Positions 1 through 7,888 of a DNA stretch of 64,000 bases are shown piece after piece. The DNA is taken from assembly GCF_051132615.1 (NCBI RefSeq), contig NZ_CP152375.1:3100001-3164000 (forward strand). Reading direction: 5' to 3'. A program made the position numbers and the translations under genes. The notes under the pieces are model-generated. The model saw only the letters and a program-made list of their open reading frames with translations, had not been told where the DNA came from and did not search any database. Within the stretch, counting starts at the first letter, position 1; the number at the start of each line of letters is the position of its first letter. This DNA comes from G051132615 sp051132615. Lineage in GTDB: Bacteria > Pseudomonadota > Gammaproteobacteria > Burkholderiales > Neisseriaceae.

Positions 1-255
1 ACCAATAATTCTGGCTCCAGCAAGATTAATCACAATATCAAAAATATCATTTTTATCAATTTGCTCAAAAGATGAGACAAACCGTACCTTTTGCCCAAAT
101 AATTTTTCAGCTTTCATGCTGTCTCGAGTAAGCAAGGTGACTTGATGCCCATCTTTTATTAATGCCTGAATTAAAGATTGCCCAACAAACCCTGTACCAC
201 CAGTAATCAAATAAGATTGTTTTATATGTTTTTGGTTTAAAAAGCTGTGTGACAT
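1..255 (-). CDS. NAD(P)-dependent epimerase, TIGR01777/YfcH-like (partial, cut by window edge)
   Basis: The first 85 residues of a short-chain dehydrogenase/epimerase are visible; the rest lies beyond the left edge. After an N-terminal lead of about 14 residues comes YLITGGTGFVGQSLIQ, a Rossmann nucleotide-binding motif (GGTGFVG), and later NLAGARIIG, which is the strand-4 signature of the TIGR01777 (YfcH/SDR39U1) family. The ATG at 255 follows a GGAGAATAT ribosome site. The upstream neighbour on the same strand is a GbsR/MarR-like regulator 114 bases away, and both genes have the same inverted-repeat operator in front, so the regulator probably controls this gene. The substrate is unknown for most of this family. 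Confidence 0.85.
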   Translation of the reverse strand, partial: MSHSFLNQKHIKQSYLITGGTGFVGQSLIQALIKDGHQVTLLTRDSMKAEKLFGQKVRFVSSFEQIDKNDIFDIVINLAGARIIG

Positions 256-284
256 TATATTCTCCAAAATTTTAATTTTTCGAA

Positions 285-304
285 ATTTCTGTTATTTTAG
301 AAAT
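285..304. promoter_or_regulatory. Candidate operator in front of the epimerase gene
   Basis: ATTTCT, eight bases, then AGAAAT. The same pattern with the same spacing lies in front of the regulator gene at 928-947, where the arms extend to nine perfect base pairs. The site is 30-50 bases upstream of the epimerase start codon, where a repressor would overlap the promoter. The binding protein is inferred to be the adjacent GbsR/MarR-like regulator. Confidence 0.6.
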
Positions 305-369
305 ATTATAATAAAAAAATCAGCCTTTAATAGGCATCTAAAAATACACCTTCTTCCAAAAAAACCTAA

Positions 370-903
370 TTATTTTGCATCACTACGAATCAGTTTTTGA
401 ATTTTAGCCCCTAACTTCATGACTTTTAATAAAGTTTCAGGAGACAAACGCAACATTTCATCGGCCCAACTATTCATGGTTTTCATTAAAACCAGAGTGT
501 CTTGTATGCGTTTTTGAACTTCGGCATCTTCTTGCTTAAAATCATCACTATCCACACACTCTTGCAACATGAGTACAGTAGGATCAAACTCACGCTCTTT
601 GCGCTCTGTAAAAATAGCCCTAACCAAAGCCCAAACATCTTTTGAGGTTTCAAAATAATCACGCCTATCCCCCATATGGTGCACCACATGGATTAAATGC
701 CAGCTTTGAAGTTCTTTCAAACTGTTACTGACATTAGAACGTGCAATATTTAATGTTGCCGAAATTTCTTCTGCATTCAATGGCTTTTCAGCCAAAAACA
801 ATAAGGCATGAATTTGCGCCACCGTGCGGTTAACACCCCACTTTGACCCCATTTCTCCCCAATGAAGAATAAATTTTTGTGCAATCGGTTTTAATTCCAT
901 CAT
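370..903 (-). CDS. GbsR/MarR-family transcriptional regulator
   Basis: A 177-residue DNA-binding protein of the GbsR branch of the MarR superfamily. The N-terminal motif (residues about 10-50: FILHWGEMGSKWGVNRTVAQ, then helices ending in LNAEEIS) and the recognition region ARSNVSNSLKELQSW are typical of GbsR-like winged-helix repressors. HHMGDRRDYFE forms the wing. The C-terminal half (about 95-177) is helical and probably dimerises. Two ATG codons are adjacent (903 and 900), and I cannot choose between them. A perfect 9+9 inverted repeat lies just upstream and an imperfect copy sits before the downstream epimerase gene, which suggests autoregulation plus control of that gene. The ligand is unknown. 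Confidence 0.85.
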   Translation of the reverse strand: MMELKPIAQKFILHWGEMGSKWGVNRTVAQIHALLFLAEKPLNAEEISATLNIARSNVSNSLKELQSWHLIHVVHHMGDRRDYFETSKDVWALVRAIFTERKEREFDPTVLMLQECVDSDDFKQEDAEVQKRIQDTLVLMKTMNSWADEMLRLSPETLLKVMKLGAKIQKLIRSDAK

Positions 904-926
904 GGTGCCAATATAACGCCCCTCTT

Positions 927-948
927 AATTTCTGTCAATACAGAAATT
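927..948. promoter_or_regulatory. Perfect inverted-repeat operator upstream of the GbsR-like regulator
   Basis: AATTTCTGT (927-935), spacer CAAT, then ACAGAAATT (940-948): nine perfect pairs. It lies 24 bases upstream of the regulator start codon. The core ATTTCT-N8-AGAAAT recurs at 285-304. Its position and symmetry fit the dimeric MarR/GbsR binding mode; the assignment to this regulator is inference. Confidence 0.7.
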
Positions 949-963
949 ATATAAATCGCAGAC

Positions 964-1001
964 AAAAAATAAGCCATTTTTTAATAAATGGCTTATTTTT
1001 T
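964..1001 (-). terminator. Rho-independent terminator of the autotransporter gene
   Basis: AAGCCATTT pairs with AAATGGCTT around a short loop, flanked on both sides by A/T runs, so it can work in both directions. It starts 16 bases after the stop codon of the autotransporter that ends at 1017. Confidence 0.8.
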
Positions 1002-1016
1002 TATTTAACTCAATTT

Positions 1017-3320
1017 TTACCAACTAAAGCGATACCCGCCATTTAACTTCCATAGTTGTTTAAAGTAACCACCACTACTGCGTTCAACATCTATATAAAG
1101 ATGATGTTGATTATTAATAGCAGCACTCATGCCCACACCATAAACCCACCAAGAATCGCCCAAATCAGCATTAATCTGATCTTCATTCATTCGGCTTTTA
1201 AGCTGAGCCTCAAACTCATGAACATAAGAAGATTTTGCATAAAAATTAACTGGCTGATCATTTTTTACCGTATAACCAGCTAAAAAACCAAGTCGACCCA
1301 ATGTTGAATGATAACGATCAAAGTTAATGTCCATACCATTAGATGCAGTAAACTGATTACCAGACATTCTACCAAAGGTTATTTGCGCTTGAGGTTCCAC
1401 ATACCACCCATCCTTACTCACTTGATCAAAATAAGCTTGATAACCTACTTCAGTGCTCCAGCTAATATGATCATGATTCGTACCAGAATGAATCGTTTTG
1501 CCCATGTTATCTTTTAAATCAAAGCTTTGTTTTTGTTTACCAACTTTTAAAAGATTATCAACATAAAAACCATTGTCTTTAATATAAGTGCCATAAACAC
1601 CTACATAATAAGAATCAATATCACCTTTACCCTTTTGATAAGATTGTTCACTACGGGTGTGCCCAAAAGTACCACCAAGGTAGAAACGATCTGAATCAAA
1701 AACAGGTAAAAGCGCATCTGCACCAATTTGAACCCCATTAAATTTTTGATGGAAACGACTTAATTGACCATTTTGATCAACCTCATTTTCACTGAAAAAC
1801 ATGCGAGCCCAAACATTGGCTTGATCATTTTGTTTTTGTTGATTAGGTTGTCTTAACTCCCCCATACGCTGTAATAATGTTTGTGTTTCAGCATGATTCA
1901 TTAAATAACCAGCACGTACATCATTGATAACCGTATCGGCTGTTGGCGTTAATGTTTTTTCTTCTTTTTGATACAGAACCCAGTCTGCCCCTGACTGTTT
2001 GATATCATATTGATAAGCACCAATATTAGCCAACTGAGGCATGGTAAAAGTAGTGCCGTCTACAACACCATTTGTTTTGACAACTGCTTGTTCATAGGTA
2101 CTGGCAACATTGCCTGTTCCTGTATCTGCAATGGAGACCGTATGATTGCCTTGAGCACCATTAGGATCTGTCACATGCAAAACCGCCCCTGTTCCCGCAG
2201 CAATATCAGTTGTTAAAAGAAAATGACCATTACCTTTTAACGTATTGATATAGGAGCTTTCTGTCAACTGCCAATTACTCCCTACCCCTTGAAAATTCAA
2301 ATCAATTCGTCCTGCTGTAAACCCAGCAGGCAGTGTAGTAACTGAGTAATTATCCATTTTTCCAGTAATATATGAACCAGGTAATAAATTAAAAGAAACC
2401 TCCCCTGTATTCACTGCCTCTGTATTTCCAGAAATAATCGAAGTGCCATTAATTAAAACTTTGCCCTCTATTGCTTCAATAACATTATTTGTACCTGCTG
2501 AAACCAAATGACTGCTGCCATCAATTCTAATCTCAGAAAAAGGCAAACGGGAGTCAATTGCAATGCCATCAGTCATATTGATGTTCAAGCCATCTTTAAA
2601 ATGGATTAGGCTTGACGTTTGTGTACCGCCTGGAGCAATATCCTGAGTTGAAATTCCGCGAGATTGGCTTCCTGTCATTTGAATTGAAACTGGTTTGTCA
2701 AAAACAAGCTCTGGCCCATCACCATTAGGGTTCCCTTGTTGCGTAACAATACCATAACTATTGTCACCATAAGCATTAATCACAAGCTCATCTTTAAAAT
2801 ACGCTTTGCCCCCAGTTGCTGAGGTACTGTATGCCATGACACCGATTGATTGACCTGTGCTGTTAATTGTTACTTTTTTATCAAAGTTTCCCACACCACC
2901 ATTTACAGCATAAATACCACGCCCATCAACAAAATTAACTTCCAGCTCACTTTTTGAGATCACTTGGCCAGAGGCCATTCGAACACCGTAAAATGAATTA
3001 TATCCGCCAGTCACACTCGATTGGATCACAAAAGGATTGGCAGAATTAACTGTTAAGTTTTTTCCAGAACTGGCCAATAAAGCAGTTTGACCACTGGTGC
3101 TGATATTAATTTGTGGTGCTAATAAAGCTGTAGTTGTTGCTATTTCAATATCATCAGAGACAGCTGAAACACCCGTGGTACTGTATGGAGGAAAACTTGT
3201 ATCATTTAAAACAGTAAGAGCATAAGCTTGATAGATTGGTTGAGACATCAGTAAACCAATAATTAATTTTAGTTTTTTCTGATGACTTTTTTGTTGTATT
3301 TTTTTACATTGCTGATTCAT
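1017..3320 (-). CDS. Autotransporter outer-membrane protein (type Va)
   Basis: 767 residues. A basic, long N-terminus (residues 1-34, ending in YQAYA) is a likely Sec signal peptide. Residues about 35-450 are rich in G, N, S and T and form a beta-helix-like passenger. The linker TLTPTADTV is followed from about residue 470 by a barrel domain that opens with the conserved pattern ETQTLLQRMGELR and VWARMFF and ends in GGYRFSW, the terminal aromatic residue expected for BAM-dependent insertion. The passenger has no recognised protease or esterase motif, so it is most likely an adhesin. It shares the barrel architecture, but not close identity, with the other autotransporters in this window. It is followed by a terminator and has its own upstream AT-rich promoter region. 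Confidence 0.93.
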   Translation of the reverse strand: MNQQCKKIQQKSHQKKLKLIIGLLMSQPIYQAYALTVLNDTSFPPYSTTGVSAVSDDIEIATTTALLAPQINISTSGQTALLASSGKNLTVNSANPFVIQSSVTGGYNSFYGVRMASGQVISKSELEVNFVDGRGIYAVNGGVGNFDKKVTINSTGQSIGVMAYSTSATGGKAYFKDELVINAYGDNSYGIVTQQGNPNGDGPELVFDKPVSIQMTGSQSRGISTQDIAPGGTQTSSLIHFKDGLNINMTDGIAIDSRLPFSEIRIDGSSHLVSAGTNNVIEAIEGKVLINGTSIISGNTEAVNTGEVSFNLLPGSYITGKMDNYSVTTLPAGFTAGRIDLNFQGVGSNWQLTESSYINTLKGNGHFLLTTDIAAGTGAVLHVTDPNGAQGNHTVSIADTGTGNVASTYEQAVVKTNGVVDGTTFTMPQLANIGAYQYDIKQSGADWVLYQKEEKTLTPTADTVINDVRAGYLMNHAETQTLLQRMGELRQPNQQKQNDQANVWARMFFSENEVDQNGQLSRFHQKFNGVQIGADALLPVFDSDRFYLGGTFGHTRSEQSYQKGKGDIDSYYVGVYGTYIKDNGFYVDNLLKVGKQKQSFDLKDNMGKTIHSGTNHDHISWSTEVGYQAYFDQVSKDGWYVEPQAQITFGRMSGNQFTASNGMDINFDRYHSTLGRLGFLAGYTVKNDQPVNFYAKSSYVHEFEAQLKSRMNEDQINADLGDSWWVYGVGMSAAINNQHHLYIDVERSSGGYFKQLWKLNGGYRFSW

Positions 3321-3672
3321 AAATATTCAAAATTCACATATTCTAAAGTACCATTGTAACAGTATTTATGAATATTTTTATTATATAACAAATCAAAAAA
3401 AGTAAACAAATTTACAAAAAAACCAGTTATTTTAAACAATCATTGATTAGAGACACACCACTATTATTCATTTACTATTTTATTAGAATAGCGGGATTTT
3501 TTATCCCTTCATCAACAGCAGCACTTTGAATCAAAACCGTATCGATATTCTTTTCAATTAGCCCTTTTGCACAACTAATATTATGGCCATTTAGTAAAAA
3601 ACAACCTATCAAGCTGACAAAGAAGGAAGAGGGTTATATTTTTTGTCATAGAGAAGTACAAAATATATATAA

Positions 3673-3822
3673 TCACATATTTAAATATGGCTCATAATCT
3701 TTCTCCACTCTAAAAAAATGATCGCCATCCTCTCCTTCAACTAAATATTTTTTCCCATAAAATAATGAATTGATTGTTCTTATCCTTAAAGTAAGACATT
3801 GTAAAGGTATGTATGAATAAGT
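3673..3822 (-). pseudogene. Fragment of a small unrecognised gene
   Basis: Stop-to-stop open frame of 49 codons plus the stop, without ATG, GTG or TTG at a sensible place. Its core FYGKKYLVEGEDGD resembles in style the opening of the toxin-locus immunity proteins (LYQGKEYMLGE), but this is too short to claim homology. It lies directly downstream of the phzF terminator. Confidence 0.35.
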
Positions 3823-3823
3823 T

Positions 3824-3850
3824 TAAAAAAAGGTATTTCTAAATACCCTT
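3824..3850 (-). terminator. Rho-independent terminator downstream of phzF-like gene
   Basis: On the minus strand GGTATTT pairs with AAATACC around a two-base loop and is followed by a run of seven or more T. It lies about 100 bases after the stop codon of the PhzF-family gene. Confidence 0.75.
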
Positions 3851-3947
3851 TTCTCTATATGCTGTAACTTAATTGCTCAAGCGCATTAATAATGTCTAAT
3901 AATTGTTCTTTGTCTATTAATGACTATTTTCTGATTCTCTAATTTTA

Positions 3948-4811
3948 CTACGCTTCCCATTCGCCTTTAGCAATAAACTGAGTATTTCCTCCAATTTTAA
4001 TATCAAATTCGTTTTCGGTTAATTTTCCTTGAAAATGAATTTGAGAAGGACGATTGATATAATCTCCCTGATAATTGATTAATTCAAATTCAGGTTTATG
4101 ATATTTTAATAGAAAAGCCTGTAAACATGTACTTGCACTTCCTGTAGCAGCATCTTCGACCAATTGATTGTGTTCGATACATAACATTCTGCTAAAAAGT
4201 TTTGAGTCTTCTAAATAATAAAAATATAAGCCTCTGTGATTTGTTCTACAATGCTTTTTCAACCAATCATCAGTTTTATCTTTATCTAAAACCAAATTTT
4301 CCAACGCTCTGTTACTACTTAAACCAACCAGCACAAATGCGCTTCCAGTTGTAACCTCTTGGATAGGAAATTGGTTTTCAAAATCACTATTCTTCAGATT
4401 ACTGAATACTGTAAAATCTTCTTTCGAAAAAATATCCCAAAATTTTGGCTGTGCCGCTTTTAACCAAATCAAATCATCTGATTGATGAATCAGGATTTCT
4501 CCAATTGGAACATTTAACTTTATATTTTCAGACGAATTATTGAATATTTTATTTATCAAAACCCATGAAGTTCCAATTATTGGATGACCTGCAAATTGCA
4601 TTTCCTGAGCTGGTGTAAATATTTTAATTTCTGCCTTATTATTTTCTTTATCAAGTTTGGTCACAAAAGTGCTTTCTGCAAAATTAATTTCTCGCGAAAT
4701 CTTTTGCATTGCATCTATACTTAAATTTCCAGCATCTAAAAAAACAGCCAACTGATTTCCAGAATATTTTTTATCTGTAAAAACATCAACTATATAAAAA
4801 GGTAAACTCAT
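3948..4811 (-). CDS. PhzF-family isomerase/epimerase
   Basis: 287 residues, the usual PhzF length. The N-terminus carries YIVDVFTDKKYSGNQLAVF and then EINFAESTFV, which includes the catalytic Glu of the family; FAGHPIIGTSWVL (about 77-90) and EDAATGSAST (about 219-228) are the paired signatures of the two DapF-like halves. The family includes the phenazine isomerase PhzF and many proteins of unknown substrate; there are no phenazine genes here, so it should not be called a phenazine gene. Codon use is more AT-rich than in the core genes of this window, and the leader is A-rich with little Shine-Dalgarno signal. With the IS remnants next door this suggests horizontal acquisition, perhaps from a Bacteroidota-like donor, but that is inference. 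Confidence 0.9.
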   Translation of the reverse strand: MSLPFYIVDVFTDKKYSGNQLAVFLDAGNLSIDAMQKISREINFAESTFVTKLDKENNKAEIKIFTPAQEMQFAGHPIIGTSWVLINKIFNNSSENIKLNVPIGEILIHQSDDLIWLKAAQPKFWDIFSKEDFTVFSNLKNSDFENQFPIQEVTTGSAFVLVGLSSNRALENLVLDKDKTDDWLKKHCRTNHRGLYFYYLEDSKLFSRMLCIEHNQLVEDAATGSASTCLQAFLLKYHKPEFELINYQGDYINRPSQIHFQGKLTENEFDIKIGGNTQFIAKGEWEA

Positions 4812-4875
4812 TTTTTTCTTTTTTCTTTGAATATATTAATGAAAATGAAAAATCAAAATCTTCAAAAAGCAGAAG

Positions 4876-5222
4876 ACGCTTTTCTTTATTTTTCGCTCTC
4901 TCAATCGTGTGGCCTGATGTTAGTTTTCTGCTCGATTGTTTTCTCTTTTACTCTTTGTATCGATTACTGAATGAAATATCTGCTCACAATGTTTAATATA
5001 ACTTTTAAATTTATCAGTAACAAGTAACCGTGGTTGTCTGTCCCTACTGTCTTAGCTTCTGTAGAAACTGTTTATCGGCTTTACTATCTAGTGACTGAAG
5101 CGATAATATAACCAAACACAATGGCTGATGATGACTGGAGGAAAACGATGGCAAAAGTAAATATTTTGAGGTTTGTTTCATAACTGAGTAATAAACTTCA
5201 TGCCATTAATTTGACAGTACCC
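4876..5222 (-). pseudogene. Decayed IS6-family element A
   Basis: Minus-strand translation gives DRQPRLLVTDKFKSYIKHCE, later ENNRAEN, a stop codon, then HQATRLRERKIKK. This is the C-terminal part of an IS6/IS26-type DDE transposase (VTDK.KSY, then NRAENSH..TR.RER). Further upstream, SLDSKADKQFLQKL fits the preceding segment. The N-terminal part is missing, so the element is internally deleted. At 5211-5222 the right end reads TTGACAGTACCC, which matches as an inverted end the sequence starting at 5811 in remnant B (TACTGTCAA, then [A/G]TTAAT, 14 of 15 bases). The element is dead. Confidence 0.75.
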
Positions 5223-5283
5223 GTTTTAGTGCCAATTTAACTTATTATTACTGTAGATCTTTTTAATTATCATGTAGAATAAC

Positions 5284-5919
5284 ATGATGAAAAAATTAGT
5301 CCTAATTTCGCTATTGTTTTTAACATTTAGTCAAGCCAAAGCAACAAGCTGTCAAGTCCTTGAAGTAATAACTGGAGATACTTTTAAGTGTGTAACTGAA
5401 AATGAAAAAGTGGTAACTGTTAAGCTTTATCAAATATATGCACCTGAATTAGACCAGCCATATGGGCAACAAGCAAAAAAAATTTTATCTGGACTAATAT
5501 TAGGCCAAAAAATTAGGCTTCTCGAAATGCGCCCTTATCCAGACAGTAAAGAGAACAAACGTTTTATAAATAAAGGCAGTAACAACCTAATTCTAGCTGA
5601 GATACACCTTTATTCTGAGATGAAAGACCAATTTTCTCTATATGATCTTATAAACTTCAAAATACTTGCTCAAGGATATGTTTGGTTTAAAAACTCTGAA
5701 CCAAATGAACATCCATATGAACAGGTAGAAGAACAAGCTAGAAAAAACAAATATGGACTATGGGCTGACCCTAACCCTATTCCTCCTTGGAAGTGGAGAA
5801 AACAGAAAAATACTGTCAAGTTAATAAGCACAGATCAAAGTAAGTCAAACCAAATTTGTGTTTTCTCACACTTTAGATGCAACTTGACTAATCTCGCACC
5901 AGATTTTCAAACGGCGTGA
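5284..5919 (+). CDS. Secreted thermonuclease-like (SNase-fold) nuclease with an altered C-terminus
   Basis: 211 residues. Signal peptide about residues 1-20 (MMKKLVLISLLFLTFSQAKA), then an SNase/TNase OB fold: VLEVITGDTFKC contains the metal-site Asp region, VKLYQIYAPELDQPYGQQAK matches the family's RLxGIDAPE..Q..G..A segment, and ARKNKYGLWADPNPIPPWKW is the family's C-terminal signature. The usual catalytic Arg positions are not all obvious (the first is replaced by Lys-Leu in VKLYQ), so activity is uncertain. From residue about 176 (base 5811) onward the sequence is the end of IS6-like remnant B, so the last 36 residues are probably not original. Two ATGs are adjacent at 5284 and 5287. It sits between two directly oriented IS6-like remnants. 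Confidence 0.85.
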   Translation: MMKKLVLISLLFLTFSQAKATSCQVLEVITGDTFKCVTENEKVVTVKLYQIYAPELDQPYGQQAKKILSGLILGQKIRLLEMRPYPDSKENKRFINKGSNNLILAEIHLYSEMKDQFSLYDLINFKILAQGYVWFKNSEPNEHPYEQVEEQARKNKYGLWADPNPIPPWKWRKQKNTVKLISTDQSKSNQICVFSHFRCNLTNLAPDFQTA

Positions 5920-6230
5920 TACTAAAACTTTGAAGGTTTTTGCTGAGACCAAATGCCGACCTAGTTTAAAAAGATCATAGACTCAGCTAAAGTTTGTCAG
6001 AAACTGTTGTGTCTGTTTGATGGGTTTGAATTTCCTCATTTTATGTTCTCTCAATCTGGTAGCTCGAAGTGAGTTTTCTGCTTGATAGTTTACTCCTTTA
6101 TTCCTCGTATGAAAGGCTAAAGGAAATAACTGAGTACAAAGCTTGATATAGCTTTTCAGTTTATCCGTAATAAGCAACCGTGGTTGACCACCAGATATAT
6201 AAAACAACAATAATTATCTCATGCAGTGTG
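5811..6230 (-). pseudogene. Decayed IS6-family element B
   Basis: The minus-strand frame from 6210 to 5983 encodes SGGQPRLLITDKLKSYIKLC, then NKGVNYQAENSLRATRLREH and KMRKFKPIKQTQQFLTNFS: the C-terminal third of an IS6/IS26-type transposase, with the NRAENSH..TRxRE region and the terminal RFL..F motif. The catalytic N-terminal two thirds are missing. The putative left end at 5811 (TACTGTCAAGTTAAT) nearly equals the inverted right end of remnant A. The two remnants lie in the same orientation around the nuclease gene. Confidence 0.75.
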
Positions 6231-6402
6231 GTGTATCTAGCTTTAGATGACAATAATGCTGAAGCTCCTTGTAATAAGCTTTATAAAAAAATCATAACAA
6301 CAGGCTTATGTTAACAATTTTAGTTAAAATCAATAGAGTAATATCTACATTATATAAAATACGCGCATTATAAAATCATATAACTCAAATAGATCCACGA
6401 TT

Positions 6403-6618
6403 ATGTTAACCATTAAATTACCAAAAGATATTGAGCAGCGTTTAAATACCCTAGCCCAAGAGACTAAAAGATTCTATGTTTTAGAATCTTTATCTAACGG
6501 ATATAGCCTTGATGATTTAGAGAATATTCATATTGTACAATCTCGATTAGAAGCTATCCCTACGGGTCAATTTAAAACAATTGATCTTAGGGATTATGGT
6601 ATTGGTGAAAATAGATGA
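6403..6618 (+). CDS. RelB/TraY-type ribbon-helix-helix antitoxin (toxin partner degraded)
   Basis: 71 residues. MLTIKLPKDIEQRLNTLAQE is the DNA-binding ribbon and first helix of RelB-like antitoxins, and DDLENIHIVQSRLEAI with a final GQFKTIDL is the toxin-wrapping tail. The middle (KRFYVLESLSNGYSL) is shorter and more irregular than the usual helix after TGRTK.FYV, which suggests an internal deletion. The following toxin frame starts inside this gene, as is normal for relBE, but stops after 25 codons. The antitoxin may still bind DNA; it no longer has a toxin here. Confidence 0.7.
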   Translation: MLTIKLPKDIEQRLNTLAQETKRFYVLESLSNGYSLDDLENIHIVQSRLEAIPTGQFKTIDLRDYGIGENR

Positions 6619-6682
6619 CAGTACTGTAAAAGAGTTAAAATGCTTCCCCTTAACATGCAAAGAAAAAATAATCAGACACTAA
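6605..6682 (+). pseudogene. Truncated RelE-type toxin remnant
   Basis: A GTG start at 6605 overlaps the end of the antitoxin gene. The 25 codons read VKIDDSTVKELKCFPLTCKE and then KIIRH before TAA. This matches the first helix of RelE/ParE toxins (.D..A.KELKKL.....KKI..). The catalytic C-terminal part is absent and the sequence runs into the convergent gene ending at 6679. Confidence 0.65.
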
Positions 6683-7095
6683 TGAAATAACTCATTATCT
6701 TGTTTATACGGATAGTATTTTTTATCCTCTACAAGGAATTTAAAAAAAGCATCAATTACCCAATCCTCATAACGGCCATTTTTTTCTTTACCTTTGGGTG
6801 TATTTAACCATGAAAAGTAATCTTTTTTAATGAAATAAACACAAAACACACGCAACCCAAGTTTCTGTGCTTTTTTAATCAACTCTTCTGATCGCTTATC
6901 TTGAGGAAATTTGGCCAAATAGATAGCTGGTTCTTTATTTAATACTGCATTAGGTATAATTGAAAATTCAACCTCATAAAAATACCGTTCAATAAAGTAT
7001 TGAAGATCAAAGTAACCTTGCCTCCTAGGCGGTTTAGGTGGTTTGCTTAATTTAATTGGGAAACAAGTAAAGTGATAATATGAAGATTCTGCCAT
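6679..7095 (-). CDS. Unrecognised protein of 138 residues, possibly an immunity protein
   Basis: I do not recognise a family. The protein starts MAESSYYHFTCFPIKLSKP and is rich in aromatic residues and lysine (YFIERYFYEVEF, KKDYFSWLN, EDKKYYPYKQD), with no signal peptide or membrane segment. An upstream in-frame TTG at 7125 is possible, but the ATG at 7095 is preferred. It lies at the distal end of a polymorphic-toxin locus, on the same strand as two immunity genes, and its size and acidic/aromatic composition suit an immunity protein. That function is positional inference only. Confidence 0.6.
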   Translation of the reverse strand: MAESSYYHFTCFPIKLSKPPKPPRRQGYFDLQYFIERYFYEVEFSIIPNAVLNKEPAIYLAKFPQDKRSEELIKKAQKLGLRVFCVYFIKKDYFSWLNTPKGKEKNGRYEDWVIDAFFKFLVEDKKYYPYKQDNELFH

Positions 7096-7411
7096 AATTA
7101 TGTTGATTTTTATCCAAGCGAACAAACCATACTAACTAAGTAGAGTATATATCGCAATTGGGGCAATTAACCCCACCATACTCTCTGAACATATTGCCAA
7201 ATTTAGGTTGCTTACGCTCTGTCATTATTTATCTATAAGCATAAAATCAACCTATCGTATGCAGTTATCGATCAGATCTAGATAAGCCCTGTTTTTAGCT
7301 TCTTCAGCGCTTCCACATTAGATCGATGTATCAGTTTAATTCTGTCGTTTTACCTTTATTTTGTTCGGTAAAACTATTGAACAATAGGGTTTCCATCATG
7401 TTAGTTCACTT
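7096..7411 (-). other. Degenerate spacer in the toxin locus
   Basis: Contains short minus-strand coding scraps: a 29-codon frame beginning MTERKQPKFGNMF and ending REYGGVNCPNCDIYST (ATG at about 7224), and a separate frame ending SAEEAKNRAYLDLIDNCIR. At 7370-7410 a block (ATTGAACAATA, then CATCATGTTAGTT) repeats the block found at 8271-8312 after the other immunity gene, so the duplicated unit includes this flank. Confidence 0.5.
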
Positions 7412-7873
7412 TCACGAACCAAAAAAATTATTGGCTGGACGTTTTACTTCATGAACATTAACCACATCCTCTTTATTAATCCATTTTTGGTATTCACTTC
7501 TACCAATATTTTCAAAACCTAACCCATTTCCTATCTCATCTCCTATATACAAAAGATACTGAGTATCGTTTTCTCCGATTACGGCGACCGTTACATTTTT
7601 ATACTCTGCTAATGTATTTATACGGTATACTTCTTCCACATCTAAGGATGAAATGTCTTTAAAATAATAATCGGCTAAAGTGCCTGCTAATTTAGAAATA
7701 TATTTCTTACCTCTAATTAAGTTATATTCAGGATAACAATACTGCTCAAAGCCATTTTCTAAGTCTTCTTTTGTATCAGAATACAATCTAAAATATGGAC
7801 CTTTATCAGTAGTACCTCTGTTAATAGAGTATTCTTTCCCTTTATACAAAACATAATATCCATTTCTTATCAT
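7412..7873 (-). CDS. Immunity protein paralogue 2 of the toxin locus
   Basis: 153 residues. The last 72 residues (from VYRINTLAEYKN to NNFFGS) differ from paralogue 1 (8319-8786) at only a handful of positions, while the first 80 residues are clearly diverged apart from the shared opening MIRNG..LY.GKEY. This mosaic pattern is what is expected of immunity proteins that must match different toxin tips. The ATG at 7873 follows a GAAAGGCAAG ribosome site just after the stop of a frameshifted orphan toxin fragment. No family name is known to me; the cytoplasmic location and immunity role are inferred from the context. Confidence 0.7.
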   Translation of the reverse strand: MIRNGYYVLYKGKEYSINRGTTDKGPYFRLYSDTKEDLENGFEQYCYPEYNLIRGKKYISKLAGTLADYYFKDISSLDVEEVYRINTLAEYKNVTVAVIGENDTQYLLYIGDEIGNGLGFENIGRSEYQKWINKEDVVNVHEVKRPANNFFGS

Positions 7874-7888
7874 TTTTACTTGCCTTTC

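Larger units (their letters stand above)
3321..3947. other. 627-base stretch without an intact gene; coding remnants on the minus strand
   Basis: The right part holds the phzF terminator. Two open minus-strand stretches look like pieces of lost genes. One (3673-3822) translates to GKKYLVEGEDGDHFF and then RVEKDYEPYLNM before a stop. The other (about 3490-3630) translates to NGHNISCAKGLIEKN, then IDTVLIQSAAVDEG, then a stop. Neither has a convincing start codon. Their residue composition is protein-like rather than random, unlike the very AT-rich spacer at 3330-3480. Confidence 0.5.

Noticed and set aside
1056..2216. Plus-strand open frames across the first autotransporter
   Set aside because: They are antisense shadows of a low-complexity beta-repeat gene, have no ribosome sites and encode implausible proteins.
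3948..4811. Phenazine biosynthesis
   Set aside because: The family includes PhzF, but no other phenazine gene is present and most family members have other roles.
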